From the NCBI GenBank assembly GCA_963556065.3, contig CAUVYH020000006.1, forward strand, positions 1-64,000: a stretch of DNA of 64,000 nt, given 5' to 3'. Under the pieces are notes generated by a model. The model was given only the letters and a program-made list of their open reading frames with translations, searched no databases and was not told the origin of the DNA. Positions 35,725-44,615 of this stretch are shown piece after piece. Source of the stretch: JBAXTE01 sp963556065 (lineage in GTDB: Bacteria; Bacteroidota; Bacteroidia; Bacteroidales; WCHB1-69). Numbering within the stretch: the first letter of the stretch is position 1; each line of letters starts with the position of its first letter. The position numbers and the translations under genes were made by a program.

Positions 35725-37950
35725 CTATCTGACTACAATTTCATCTGCAAAAACCCATGATCCGCCACCAGCCGAAGGATGCCAGTCAAAAAGCTTTAAA
35801 CTTCCTTTAACATCAAACTTTACATAACGGTATTTCATGCCTTGCGTATCAAAGGTAAAAGTGTGATTTACCTCTTCGGTGTGCTGGTCTCCGTCAATTG
35901 CTTGTTTTTCAATTAATTTATAATCGGTTCCGTTATCGGAAATAAAACAGCTTACAGAAACGGGATGTAAAATCCAGCTTTTAGGGTCCCAAAGTGTACT
36001 TATTTCAATTTTTGACGCTTCTACTAGGTTTTCCATATCAAGTACCAGCGAAAAATCCTTAGATTCCCAGCCTAGCCAATGTACTTTAAAGTCGTTTGCA
36101 CCTCTTATTCCGTTTGTGAGGAACGAAAGCTGACCCCCGCTGTATTTTTCGGACGGTAGCGGGCGGGCTGCAACTTTTTTTCTGAATGCGTAATTTCCCT
36201 TTACCTGCACATCAATAAATCGTTTGGTCGAGATATAATACTCTTCTGTAGTGAGCCCCGATTCATTTATCGACCTACAATTCCCATCTTTGCTTGTTTG
36301 GTGAAAAGATTCCAACATATTGATCATGTTTTGATTCGGGATAAAATCACCGTCTTTTTCTTTGTACCAGCCACGAGGTCCAAACATGTCGTTTTTTCCA
36401 ATCTCCATAATTGCATATTGAAGAGACATGCGGGCGATACGCACATGCAACAGATAATCAGGGTTTCCGGCTGCTGATTTTTCCGCTTCATCAAAATAAT
36501 GGTTATATGCTGAGATGTTTTCTGAAGATAAAAATGTATTTTGATAATTGGTTGGAGGACCGTATATATCAAGCCATTCTCCGGTTTTCAGAATTTCGTC
36601 TTGCAGGTGGTAAATATATTTGCGTATCCAGATTCCGGCCGAGCCATAGAACCCATTTGTAAACTCTTCGATAATTTTAGGGACATCTGCATTGGGATTC
36701 CAAAGCAGTTTTGCCAGAAGGTAAGATTTTAGTTCCGAAAATTCATGACCTATTCCGGTATTCGTTTGCTGAAAATGTTCTTTCACATTGTTTTTAACGA
36801 ACAGTTGAATATTGGGCTGGAGGGTGTGAAGGTTTGGAAACGGACTGTAGCTGTGTGCAAAGTCAACCGTATAATCCCACAGGTAAATATGATTGCAGAT
36901 TTTCCCCCATTCTTCCAAATCCTTCAGAAAAGACGCACTTGAAGAATCGTTGACGATAGGCTTGCTGCGATTAAGTTCGATGGTGCAAAGCATTACCTGA
37001 ACGTTTTTAAGCGGTTTGGTTTTTTCCGGAGCTTTACGACTATACTCATAAGCCAGCGTTGAAATAATTTTGTTGGGAAATTGTTCTGCAATCTGGTTTA
37101 CAAAACGTATAATTGGTCCGGAAGCACTTTTTTCTTCTTCAATAATTTTTTTGCAACGATCGCACTGACAATAAGAAAAATTATCGTTTTGACTTACCGA
37201 CCATACCGTTCTACCGGGTTGCAGTAACATCTCTTGTTTTAATTTTTTAATCACGATTTGCAATACCTCGGGATTTGAAAGGCAAAGTTGATCGATATGG
37301 CGCTTGCCGTTTATTAATGCAAAATATTCGGGATGCATTTCAAAATATTCCTGCCATGGGATAAACTTGTTAAAAGTATGAACATAATAATTATCGGAAA
37401 ATATATCGTTGATGTTATTTAGTCTGTGAAAATCTCTGTAGTCTTCATTATCGGAAAATTCACCATGAACATTGCGGTATGTGTTTGGAGATGAACCTTC
37501 GATATTGATCACAGGCAACGAAATATTTCCGGTTTTTGGAATTATCACATATTGAGGACTGTAGTATCTTATGCCCAGATATTTTTCCAGGAGTTCGCAT
37601 ACACCATAAATGCAGCCTTTATTTTGTCCTCCTTTTATGATTAGCTTGTCTCCCGAAGTATTGATTGAATAGCCGTCACCGCTTGCAATATCGTCAGATT
37701 TTGAAATAATGATACATCTTTCAGAATTAGAGTTACAAGAATAAATAATAGGTAAGTTGCAATCTGAAATTTTTTGTAAATGGTCTTTCAGAAAACTTGC
37801 AGCCCGAACTTCCTCTTTAGAAGCTTTTTCGGGTATTACAATTGAATAGTTGCTTTTTCCGTTTTCAATCAACGTAATAGCATTTGCGGCCTTGTGTGTG
37901 CAGCATAAGATTGTAATAATAACCAAAAGAAAAAATAGTTTGCCTTTCAT
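35725..37950 (-). CDS. DUF4838 secreted glycosidase-like protein with C-terminal F5/8-type domain
   Basis: I place the start at 37950 (MKGKLFFLLVIITILCC), which gives a lipoprotein-like or Sec signal; the open frame upstream adds 14 residues without purpose. The protein (741 aa) has an N-terminal alpha-glucuronidase-like alpha/beta domain (NYSIVIPEKASKEEVRAAS), the DUF4838 core (YVHTFNKFIPWQEYFEMHPE, SVSQNDNFSYCQCDRCKKI, VMLCTIELNRS, DIYGPPTNY) related to GH20/GH67-like barrels, and a C-terminal discoidin-like jelly roll (FKVHWLGWESKDFSLVLDME, RYVKFDVKG). It is probably a glycan hydrolase or binder; specificity is unknown. It is first in the operon with GH3 and GH29. Confidence 0.85.
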   Translation of the reverse strand: MKGKLFFLLVIITILCCTHKAANAITLIENGKSNYSIVIPEKASKEEVRAASFLKDHLQKISDCNLPIIYSCNSNSERCIIISKSDDIASGDGYSINTSGDKLIIKGGQNKGCIYGVCELLEKYLGIRYYSPQYVIIPKTGNISLPVINIEGSSPNTYRNVHGEFSDNEDYRDFHRLNNINDIFSDNYYVHTFNKFIPWQEYFEMHPEYFALINGKRHIDQLCLSNPEVLQIVIKKLKQEMLLQPGRTVWSVSQNDNFSYCQCDRCKKIIEEEKSASGPIIRFVNQIAEQFPNKIISTLAYEYSRKAPEKTKPLKNVQVMLCTIELNRSKPIVNDSSSASFLKDLEEWGKICNHIYLWDYTVDFAHSYSPFPNLHTLQPNIQLFVKNNVKEHFQQTNTGIGHEFSELKSYLLAKLLWNPNADVPKIIEEFTNGFYGSAGIWIRKYIYHLQDEILKTGEWLDIYGPPTNYQNTFLSSENISAYNHYFDEAEKSAAGNPDYLLHVRIARMSLQYAIMEIGKNDMFGPRGWYKEKDGDFIPNQNMINMLESFHQTSKDGNCRSINESGLTTEEYYISTKRFIDVQVKGNYAFRKKVAARPLPSEKYSGGQLSFLTNGIRGANDFKVHWLGWESKDFSLVLDMENLVEASKIEISTLWDPKSWILHPVSVSCFISDNGTDYKLIEKQAIDGDQHTEEVNHTFTFDTQGMKYRYVKFDVKGSLKLFDWHPSAGGGSWVFADEIVVR

Positions 37951-38531
37951 CGGGCTTATGTTGTTATTATATATTTCAATGTTAATACTCAAAAAAACAG
38001 GTCACTATATCGATTCAGCTAAATGATATTTATTTTAATCGGCATGCAATATCTTTCATTTGCGTACAGGTCTTTTATTCTGATTTTTAAAAATAACGGT
38101 TCGGTAAAGTTAGTAATTATTTTTTATGATTATCAGCTTTTAGTCCTAAAAGTGATTTTGACATAAAACATAGTACTGCTTCGCAACAATTTTTCCGTCA
38201 AAATTTTTGTATTTATACATTTTGCCCCCATTGCATGGTTGCTGAGCGAATTCGAAGCAATGCACGGGGCTAAAAAATTAGGTAATAAAACGGATAAATT
38301 ACATCGTCCTATATTTTACTTACGGAATTCATTTATAAACAATATTAATAAAATATTTTTTATAAATATTATTTTCATTAATTAATTGTTTAAATTTGTA
38401 TTTTTTTTGTTATGAATTTATTCGTTTATAAATGAGGTATTGATGTAAAATAGCTTGCTGAATTAGAGTTTGTGTGAAAAAGAGTTTCGTAAAATAGAAA
38501 TAAGTATCATTTGTAATTAATTAAAAAAAGT
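37951..38531. other. Intergenic region between divergent DUF4838 and GLUG genes
   Basis: 581 bp without a gene. It contains an imperfect palindrome around 38225-38272 (GCCCCCATTGCATGG against GCAATGCACGGGGC) whose loop carries CTGAGCGAATTCGAAG (38242-38257), a member of the repeat family seen after ffh. A -7 box TAAATTTG at 38391-38398 probably serves the GLUG gene, giving a leader of about 130 nt. Confidence 0.65.
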
Positions 38532-40352
38532 ATGAAAACAGAAACTATTGAAAACAATCCATTAACCGCTACACAACTTTGGGCGGGGTCGGGAACAAGT
38601 GCAGATCCTTATCAAATTAGCACCGTTAATGATTTAAAGTCATTGTCAACTTTTGTTAATTCGGGGAACAGCACAAAGAATTTATATTTCATATTGGTAA
38701 ACAATATTGATATGACGGGCGTAACGGACTATATTCCAATTGGGGGGTGGAATGAAAACGGAAGTGCATGCAACTTAAATGTTTTTTTTAGTGGAACTTT
38801 TGATGGTAATCTAAAAGAAATTAGCAATTTAACCGTACTAAAGGATACAAATACTGTCGGGAATGTTCGCGTCGGTTTGTTTGGTTATGTGAAAGGGGAT
38901 GCCGGCAATCAACCATCCATAAAGAATATTGGAGTGACAAACGTTGATATGTCAGGGAATAACTATGTTGGAGCGTTGATTGGTGATTTTTCCTATGCAA
39001 AAATCGATAATGTTTACGCAACCGGTAAAATCAATGCATTTCAGGTTTCGGGTGGACTATTTGGAAATGGAGATAATTCAATTGTCAGTAATTCATATAC
39101 CAACTGTTATGTGAATGGAGGTGATTATTTGGGTGGATTTTGTGGTGAAAACAGTAACAATACGACAATTCAAAATTGCTATGCTGCTGGCGATTGCTAC
39201 GGAAATAATAATGTTGGCGGATTTTGCGGCATAAACGGAGGTGTGATCACGTCATCTTATGTGAACAATGGTGGAATTGGAGGTGGAGATAACGTGGGCG
39301 GCTTTTGTGGTTATAATTCAAAAGGAAAAATCAATAAATGTTATGTCGTCAATGTATTCAGGGTTTTTGGTGATAATTGCGTGGGCGGTTTTTGTGGATA
39401 TAATTATGATTCGTCAATAAAGAATTCATATTGTATCGTAGAAAACGTTAATTCGACTGATTATTCGGGTGGATTTTGCGGGCAAAACGATTATCCAAGT
39501 TCAACAATTCAAAATTGTTACACATCCAGTAGCTTGTCCAATATGACAACTACAGGAAAAACAAATGGAAGTTTCTTAGGTCTTAACTCAACCGGTGCAA
39601 GTATCAAAAATTGCTATTACGATAATGCCAATAAAAGTCAAAACAAAAATGGCACGGCAAAATCTAAGGCTGATATGATGAAGGCTGATTTTGTTAAACT
39701 GTTGAATGATGATCAGAGTCCGTTGCCATGGAAACAAGATTTTGCAAATGCAGCTGCAATAAATAATGGGTTCCCGTTATTGGACTTTCAAACTCCATCT
39801 GTTACTGTTACAACCAATTCTAAGCGGGATGGTGATGCATCAATTGTAACCTTGGTCGGTTCATATATTGAGCAATATACAACAATTGTATCAAAAGGAT
39901 TTCAATCCAAGTTATCCACTTCAGCAGATTGGGTCTCTCAACAAGTTGATGGATCGGATTTTACAAGTACAATTAACATCCAAGCGGATAATTATGATTA
40001 TAGGGCTTATGTTGTAAACCAGAACGGGGATGTTTTCTGTGGAAATATTTTGACTTTCGGCTACACGGTAGATGTGAAAACGAGTTATAAAGGTGGTCCG
40101 ATCGGATCGAATCAGAAGGTAATTATAGGCTCTTATAATGCACAAGAATCGATGGTGGTGAATAAAGGCTTTGATTGCAAACCGAGTTATGCGAATGATT
40201 GGAGTTATAAACCCATCACCGGAACTAATTTTAGTTTTTCGGAGGTAGTGCCCGGAAAATACTGCGATTATCGGGCACGGGTAGAAAACCAAAGTGGAAC
40301 TGTTTTTTATGGCAATACCATACGCATCAATAGCAGTGTTTCTCCAACATGA
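38532..40352 (+). CDS. GLUG-repeat protein without signal peptide
   Basis: The 606-residue protein begins with the usual start of GLUG proteins (LWAGSGTSADPYQISTVNDL, then FILVNNIDMTG). It continues with an array of beta-helical GLUG-like units of the type VGGFCGYNxxxxIxNCY (about residues 130-360). The C-terminus has two related domains of about 75 residues, each with a Y-x-YRAYV / YRARV element (DNYDYRAYVVNQNGDVFCGN; CDYRARVENQSGTVFYGN). GLUG proteins are normally exported adhesin-like proteins. This one has no signal peptide and no T9SS tail. The upstream sequence offers no alternative start with a signal, so it may be a severed part of a larger gene or be exported differently. Confidence 0.8.
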   Translation: MKTETIENNPLTATQLWAGSGTSADPYQISTVNDLKSLSTFVNSGNSTKNLYFILVNNIDMTGVTDYIPIGGWNENGSACNLNVFFSGTFDGNLKEISNLTVLKDTNTVGNVRVGLFGYVKGDAGNQPSIKNIGVTNVDMSGNNYVGALIGDFSYAKIDNVYATGKINAFQVSGGLFGNGDNSIVSNSYTNCYVNGGDYLGGFCGENSNNTTIQNCYAAGDCYGNNNVGGFCGINGGVITSSYVNNGGIGGGDNVGGFCGYNSKGKINKCYVVNVFRVFGDNCVGGFCGYNYDSSIKNSYCIVENVNSTDYSGGFCGQNDYPSSTIQNCYTSSSLSNMTTTGKTNGSFLGLNSTGASIKNCYYDNANKSQNKNGTAKSKADMMKADFVKLLNDDQSPLPWKQDFANAAAINNGFPLLDFQTPSVTVTTNSKRDGDASIVTLVGSYIEQYTTIVSKGFQSKLSTSADWVSQQVDGSDFTSTINIQADNYDYRAYVVNQNGDVFCGNILTFGYTVDVKTSYKGGPIGSNQKVIIGSYNAQESMVVNKGFDCKPSYANDWSYKPITGTNFSFSEVVPGKYCDYRARVENQSGTVFYGNTIRINSSVSPT

Positions 40353-40888
40353 TTGACATTACAGAAAATATCGATTGGATCGTTTTTACAATCAATCGGT
40401 GAGAGCTATCTTATGACGAGCAGCGTATTAAAAATACGCATTTTTAAGTCAATAAAAAAGGAGGAAAGTTGCCTCCTTTTTTCATTCTCAACGCAGTGAA
40501 GAATCTATTTATTTTACAGTGAAATGGATTTCTCATGTTCGTTCATATTTGAGCAGAGGATAGAGGACTTAACCGAAAGATAAAAAGATGTTGTTGTTGA
40601 TTACCAACAATATATATAGTAACAGTTAGAAGATTATCCAAAAAATAGGGCGTCAATGTTTCAGCCGCTCAAGATCATTTTGAAGCTCTAAGATAAAGTG
40701 TTTTTATCGGACAACAATGTTTGTGAATATATAAATTTCATGGAATCAGAAACGAATCGGTTTATTTATTAATTTCGCAGGCTTAAAGGCTTGGAATTCC
40801 ATGAAGAATTATCAAAAAAATAAAAGTGGCATAATTATGGTTCTCCTGCGATGACTTTTCGAATAAAATTAACCTTAACGGATATAAA
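40353..40888. other. Intergenic region after the GLUG gene
   Basis: 536 bp without a convincing gene. It contains a terminator (40454-40482), a REP-like segment CATTCTCAACGCAGTGAAGA (40483-40502) related to the arms of the palindrome at 62116-62288, and a TCGGACAACAATG unit (40707-40719) also present at 62103-62115. Confidence 0.65.
40454..40482 (+). terminator. Rho-independent terminator
   Basis: AAAAAAGGAGG and CCTCCTTTTTT form a perfect 11-bp stem with a 7-nt loop. The same stem sequence terminates the M6 protease gene at 43236-43264. Confidence 0.85.
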
Positions 40889-41260
40889 ATGAAAAAAACA
40901 CTGATCCTTCTCTTGTTCATGTGCTCTTCCATAATTGTGGCCCATGCTCAGGTAAACAAAGTGCCTGCATCCAAAAAACCGATTGAATACAAACAACCGG
41001 ACGGCACAACGCTGACGATTTTATTAAAAGGGGATGAACGATTGCATTGGGCGGAAACGACAGACGGCTATACTTTGCTCCCAAATAACAAAAAGGGGTA
41101 TGAATATGCGAAACTTAGCAGATGCAAAAAAAATCTGATATTGTCCGGTAAATTGGCTCATGAGGCAGATAAACGGAAGGAAAAGGAAATCAGCTTTTTG
41201 ACAAAAATTCCTAAAGGATTACACTTCAGCGAAGCCCAGATTAAAAAATCAAAAAAATAA
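40889..41260 (+). CDS. Stand-alone homologue of the M6 protease propeptide
   Basis: The 123-residue protein has a signal peptide (KKTLILLLFMCSSIIVAHAQ). Its body is clearly related to residues 45-140 of the next gene's product: IEYKQPDGTTLTILLKGDER with LHWAETTDGYTLLP, compared with ISYHQPDGSMVNIVLKGDAA with IHWAVSEDGYTLLS. Both end with a KGxxFSExQI element. It contains no protease domain. Since propeptides of this kind fold and inhibit the enzyme (family knowledge), a secreted free copy may act as a chaperone or inhibitor of the M6 protease, 87 bp downstream. It could also be a remnant of a second protease gene that lost its catalytic part. Confidence 0.8.
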   Translation: MKKTLILLLFMCSSIIVAHAQVNKVPASKKPIEYKQPDGTTLTILLKGDERLHWAETTDGYTLLPNNKKGYEYAKLSRCKKNLILSGKLAHEADKRKEKEISFLTKIPKGLHFSEAQIKKSKK

Positions 41261-41347
41261 TTCAACTAAACAGTGTCAGCAAGAATAACGAAAAAATTGG
41301 CGTTTTCTTGCAAACACTAAATACACACAAAAATTAAATCAAAGTCT

Positions 41348-43198
41348 ATGAAACAGGTCAACACAATCTGCTTAACTGCAGTTTTATTTCTAACAATGCT
41401 CAACTTAACTATGGCACAAAATTCAACGTTGCCAAAAGTTCAGTACCAAGTTCAGGGAAATGGAATTCCTGCAAAACCCGGTCAAATCAGCTATCACCAG
41501 CCTGACGGATCAATGGTAAATATCGTATTAAAGGGAGATGCGGCTATTCATTGGGCTGTTTCCGAGGATGGTTATACCTTGTTATCGAATCCAAACGGGT
41601 TTTACGAGTATGCCAAACTCGATGCCAACTCAAATTTGGTTTCAACCGGAATTACTGCAAAAAATGCGAATGGCCGCAAATCCGCCGAAACTGCCATTTT
41701 GAATACTATTTCCAAAGGAATCAATTTTTCCGAAAAGCAGATATCCCAGAAATTGGTCAACTACAAGTCAACAAAAAAAGGAAAAAATCAAGCAAAAAGT
41801 TTTCAAGCCAATGGTATCCAGAATTTTATCGTCTTGATGATTCAGTTTCCGGATATGCCATTCACCAATACGGTCGCAGATGTTGATAATTTGATGAACC
41901 AGTCCAATTATGGCGGAACCGGTAGTTTTAAAGATTTTTACTTCAAAAATTCAAACGGGAAATTAACGGTGAATACTACCGTAAGTGGAGTATATACCGC
42001 TGCAAATCCGCACGATTATTATGGACAAAACGATGGGGGCGGGAGCGATATGAATGTCACGGAACTTGTCTCCGAAGCCATTGCGGCAGCCGATGCTACA
42101 GTCGATTTTTCACAGTTTGATAATGACGGGGATGGCGTTGCCGATGCTGTTTATATCATCTATGCCGGAACAGGGGAAGCCTCCAGTGGAATTCCAACCG
42201 ATATCTGGCCGCATAATAATCCCGGCATCACGCCGATTACCGTGGATGGTGTGGTCATTAATGCATATACTTGCTCTAACGAATTGGTGGGTACTTCATT
42301 AGTCGGCATTGGCACAATTTGTCACGAATTTGGTCATGCACTGGGCTTGCCCGATTTTTATGATACCGATTATGCCGGTTCAGGCGGTCAAGCGGAAGGT
42401 TTGGGCTCATGGGATGTGATGTCGGGCGGAAATTCCAATAACAATGAAGCTTCACCGGCAAATCACAATCCGGCTTCAAAACAATTCTTAGGCTGGCAAA
42501 ATCCTCAAATCATCACGGCGAATGGTCCATACATTCTGACTCCGGCAACTCGCGATACCATTCCTTTATTAGTGAATGCGACCACGGCAAACGAAGGATT
42601 CTATTTGGAAAACAGACAGTTGGAAGGTTTTGATATTGGATTGCAAGGCCATGGAATGTTGATTTATCACAGCGATTATGCCTATTTCGATCAGGCTCAT
42701 TTATCGGCGAATAACATTAATGTAAACCCCGTCCATCAGGGCTTTGATCTCGAAGAAGCCGATGGCGAAACCACGAGCGAAATTGGGGATACATACCCAG
42801 GAACAACATCAAATACCAGTTTCACCGATGTAACCACTCCGAACTCTTTGCTTTGGTCAGGTTCAGGTTTTGCTTTACCGATTGTGGATATTGTTGAGAA
42901 TTCAACGACCCAAAATATCGAATTCAATATCAGCGGATTTACCGGAATCAACGATGTGGTTTCAAACCCAAATATTCAGGTTTCTCCAACCTTGGTCCGC
43001 GACTTTATCGAAGTCAAAAGCACGGAAATGATTCAACAGGTTTCGTTGATCAATCTTCATGGTCAGGTGGTTTTCCAAAATAGTGTTGGAAATCTTCAAA
43101 CCCGAATCAATCTCTCAAATCTAGCCGCAGGCAGCTATTTTGTGAAAACAAAAACGGCAAATCATACTTCTGTTTCTAAAATTATTATTGGGAAATAA
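41348..43198 (+). CDS. M6-family (immune inhibitor A-like) metalloprotease with T9SS tail
   Basis: The 616-residue protein has a signal peptide (ending near TMAQ), a propeptide (about 45-140) and an M6 catalytic domain with the zinc site HEFGHALGLPD (HExxH at 326-330). The LPDFYD sequence after it and GSWDVMSGG (Met-turn) are typical of M6. A beta-rich domain follows, and a C-terminal type A sorting domain of about 75 residues (VRDFIEVKSTEMIQQVSLIN, LAAGSYFVKTKT, VSKIIIGK) directs T9SS export. It is an extracellular protease that degrades host or environmental protein; targets unknown. The gene before it encodes a free propeptide homologue. Confidence 0.92.
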   Translation: MKQVNTICLTAVLFLTMLNLTMAQNSTLPKVQYQVQGNGIPAKPGQISYHQPDGSMVNIVLKGDAAIHWAVSEDGYTLLSNPNGFYEYAKLDANSNLVSTGITAKNANGRKSAETAILNTISKGINFSEKQISQKLVNYKSTKKGKNQAKSFQANGIQNFIVLMIQFPDMPFTNTVADVDNLMNQSNYGGTGSFKDFYFKNSNGKLTVNTTVSGVYTAANPHDYYGQNDGGGSDMNVTELVSEAIAAADATVDFSQFDNDGDGVADAVYIIYAGTGEASSGIPTDIWPHNNPGITPITVDGVVINAYTCSNELVGTSLVGIGTICHEFGHALGLPDFYDTDYAGSGGQAEGLGSWDVMSGGNSNNNEASPANHNPASKQFLGWQNPQIITANGPYILTPATRDTIPLLVNATTANEGFYLENRQLEGFDIGLQGHGMLIYHSDYAYFDQAHLSANNINVNPVHQGFDLEEADGETTSEIGDTYPGTTSNTSFTDVTTPNSLLWSGSGFALPIVDIVENSTTQNIEFNISGFTGINDVVSNPNIQVSPTLVRDFIEVKSTEMIQQVSLINLHGQVVFQNSVGNLQTRINLSNLAAGSYFVKTKTANHTSVSKIIIGK

Positions 43199-43235
43199 CT
43201 TCACGGAATTGTAGATTTTTGAAACAATATATTGC

Positions 43236-43264
43236 AAAAAAGGAGGGAAGTTTCCTCCTTTTTT
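43236..43264 (+). terminator. Terminator of the M6 protease gene
   Basis: AAAAAAGGAGG (43236-43246) pairs perfectly with CCTCCTTTTTT (43254-43264), 38 bp after the stop codon. Confidence 0.9.
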
Positions 43265-43386
43265 GTGTCTTACAATACAAGATTTTTCTTCTAAAATTTT
43301 TCTTTTTAAGAAAAATAATGTAGGTTTGTAGTAAATTAGAACGTCACTTTTTATTGGTGTTTGCCACTACCAAATTATTATTCAAT

Positions 43387-43755
43387 ATGACCAATAGCGA
43401 AATACTTATATATCAAAATCCGGATGGCAAAATCAAAATTGATGTCCGCTTGGAAGAAGAAACCGTTTGGCTGACTCAAGAACAGATGGCAACATTGTTT
43501 GGCAAAGCTAGAACAACTATAACTGAGCATATTCAAAACATTTTCAAAGAAGAAGAGTTAGATGAAAAAGTGGTATGTCGGAATTTCCGACATGCCACCC
43601 AACATGGTGCAATTGATGGAAAAATTCAAAATGTATCCGTAAAAAATTACAATCTTGATGTCATTATCTCAGTCGGTTATCGGGTCAAATCGCCTCAAGG
43701 TACACAATTCCGGATTTGGGCTACTCAACGATTAAAAGAGTTCAATAGCCAATGA
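43387..43755 (+). pseudogene. RhuM-family protein, truncated after the N-terminal domain
   Basis: From ATG 43387 the frame reads MTNSEILIYQNPDGKIKIDV, then EETVWLTQEQMATLFGKART with TITEHIQNIFKEEEL and YNLDVIISVGYRVKSPQGTQ, and RIWATQRLKEFNSQ-stop. This is the virulence RhuM/KilA-N-associated family, normally about 330 residues, with a helix-turn-helix-like first part. It stops after about 122 residues, where full members continue from RLKE into a long helical domain. No continuation is seen in other frames downstream. It is probably a remnant of a mobile accessory gene. A -7 box TAGGTTTG is at 43321-43328. Confidence 0.75.
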
Positions 43756-43773
43756 TGTAAAATTTAAAAACCT

Positions 43774-44373
43774 ATGGAAAAAAGAAGTCTACTGGATGAA
43801 ATCGAAGATTTGAATTTTGCTATTCATCAGCACATTCATAAAGGAAGATCTATGGTGGAAGTAATCGAATTGCTTAAGAAAAGAGGTGTCTCACCTGAAA
43901 AAATTGAAGAGATCTCACTGTTAATCAATAAAAAATATCAGGGAGTTTCTCGGATTCTGTGTAGCAAGTCCAAAAGAGCAATCAATTTCTTATTCGATTT
44001 TTTGATTGTTATAGGTATTTTGGTCTTAATCTTCTTAGCGATCCCTCCATTAACTTTCAGAGGAAGCATACTTTTTGTTCTTTTGATCGGGATTATTATT
44101 GTTTATCTTATTCCCGAGTCTCTTTGGGGGCAAACTCCGGGAAAGTTGATTACCAATACGGTTGTTGTTAACGAAGAAGGCAAAATCCCAAGTTTTTCAT
44201 GGATTCTTGTCAGGTCAATTCTGAGATACAGTCCATACCATTGTATTGTCTCTGCATTTTTAAATGATAGACCAAAACATGATGTTTATTCAAGGACTTA
44301 TGTAGTGAGCAAAAAGCGGTGGAATCAACTGTACGCTAGTCCCAGAATGGTAAAAGATGGATTGTGCGGATAA
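43774..44373 (+). CDS. RDD-family membrane protein
   Basis: The 199-residue protein has a soluble helical N-terminus (residues 1-60, LLDEIEDLNFAIHQHIHKGR). An RDD domain follows with two adjacent membrane helices (AINFLFDFLIVIGILVLIFL and GSILFVLLIGIIIVYLIPES). The following segment LWGQTPGKLITNTVVVNEEG is the family hallmark (T-x-GK-xx). A third hydrophobic region with arginines follows (SWILVRSILRYSPYHCI), then HDVYSRTYVV. The RDD family is poorly understood; some members affect ion homeostasis or accompany secretion genes. It stands alone, 18 bp after the RhuM remnant. Confidence 0.82.
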   Translation: MEKRSLLDEIEDLNFAIHQHIHKGRSMVEVIELLKKRGVSPEKIEEISLLINKKYQGVSRILCSKSKRAINFLFDFLIVIGILVLIFLAIPPLTFRGSILFVLLIGIIIVYLIPESLWGQTPGKLITNTVVVNEEGKIPSFSWILVRSILRYSPYHCIVSAFLNDRPKHDVYSRTYVVSKKRWNQLYASPRMVKDGLCG

Positions 44374-44615
44374 AAATATTGCAAAATTTCTGTTGTGAGA
44401 TTATTTATTCTTATTTTGCCTTCTCACTGATCGAAGATCCCAGAATAATCAACAATCTGATTCAAAATATATGATGTTTGCTTGTTTGTTTTTTGATGTT
44501 ATTTTTATTTTGTCAAAAAGAATGTGCGAATAATTATTGTTTACATTTGTGGAAAAATACTCAATTTTCCAACATCACCCGAAAAATCGTAAATTTGAAA
44601 AAATATTGATTTTTT

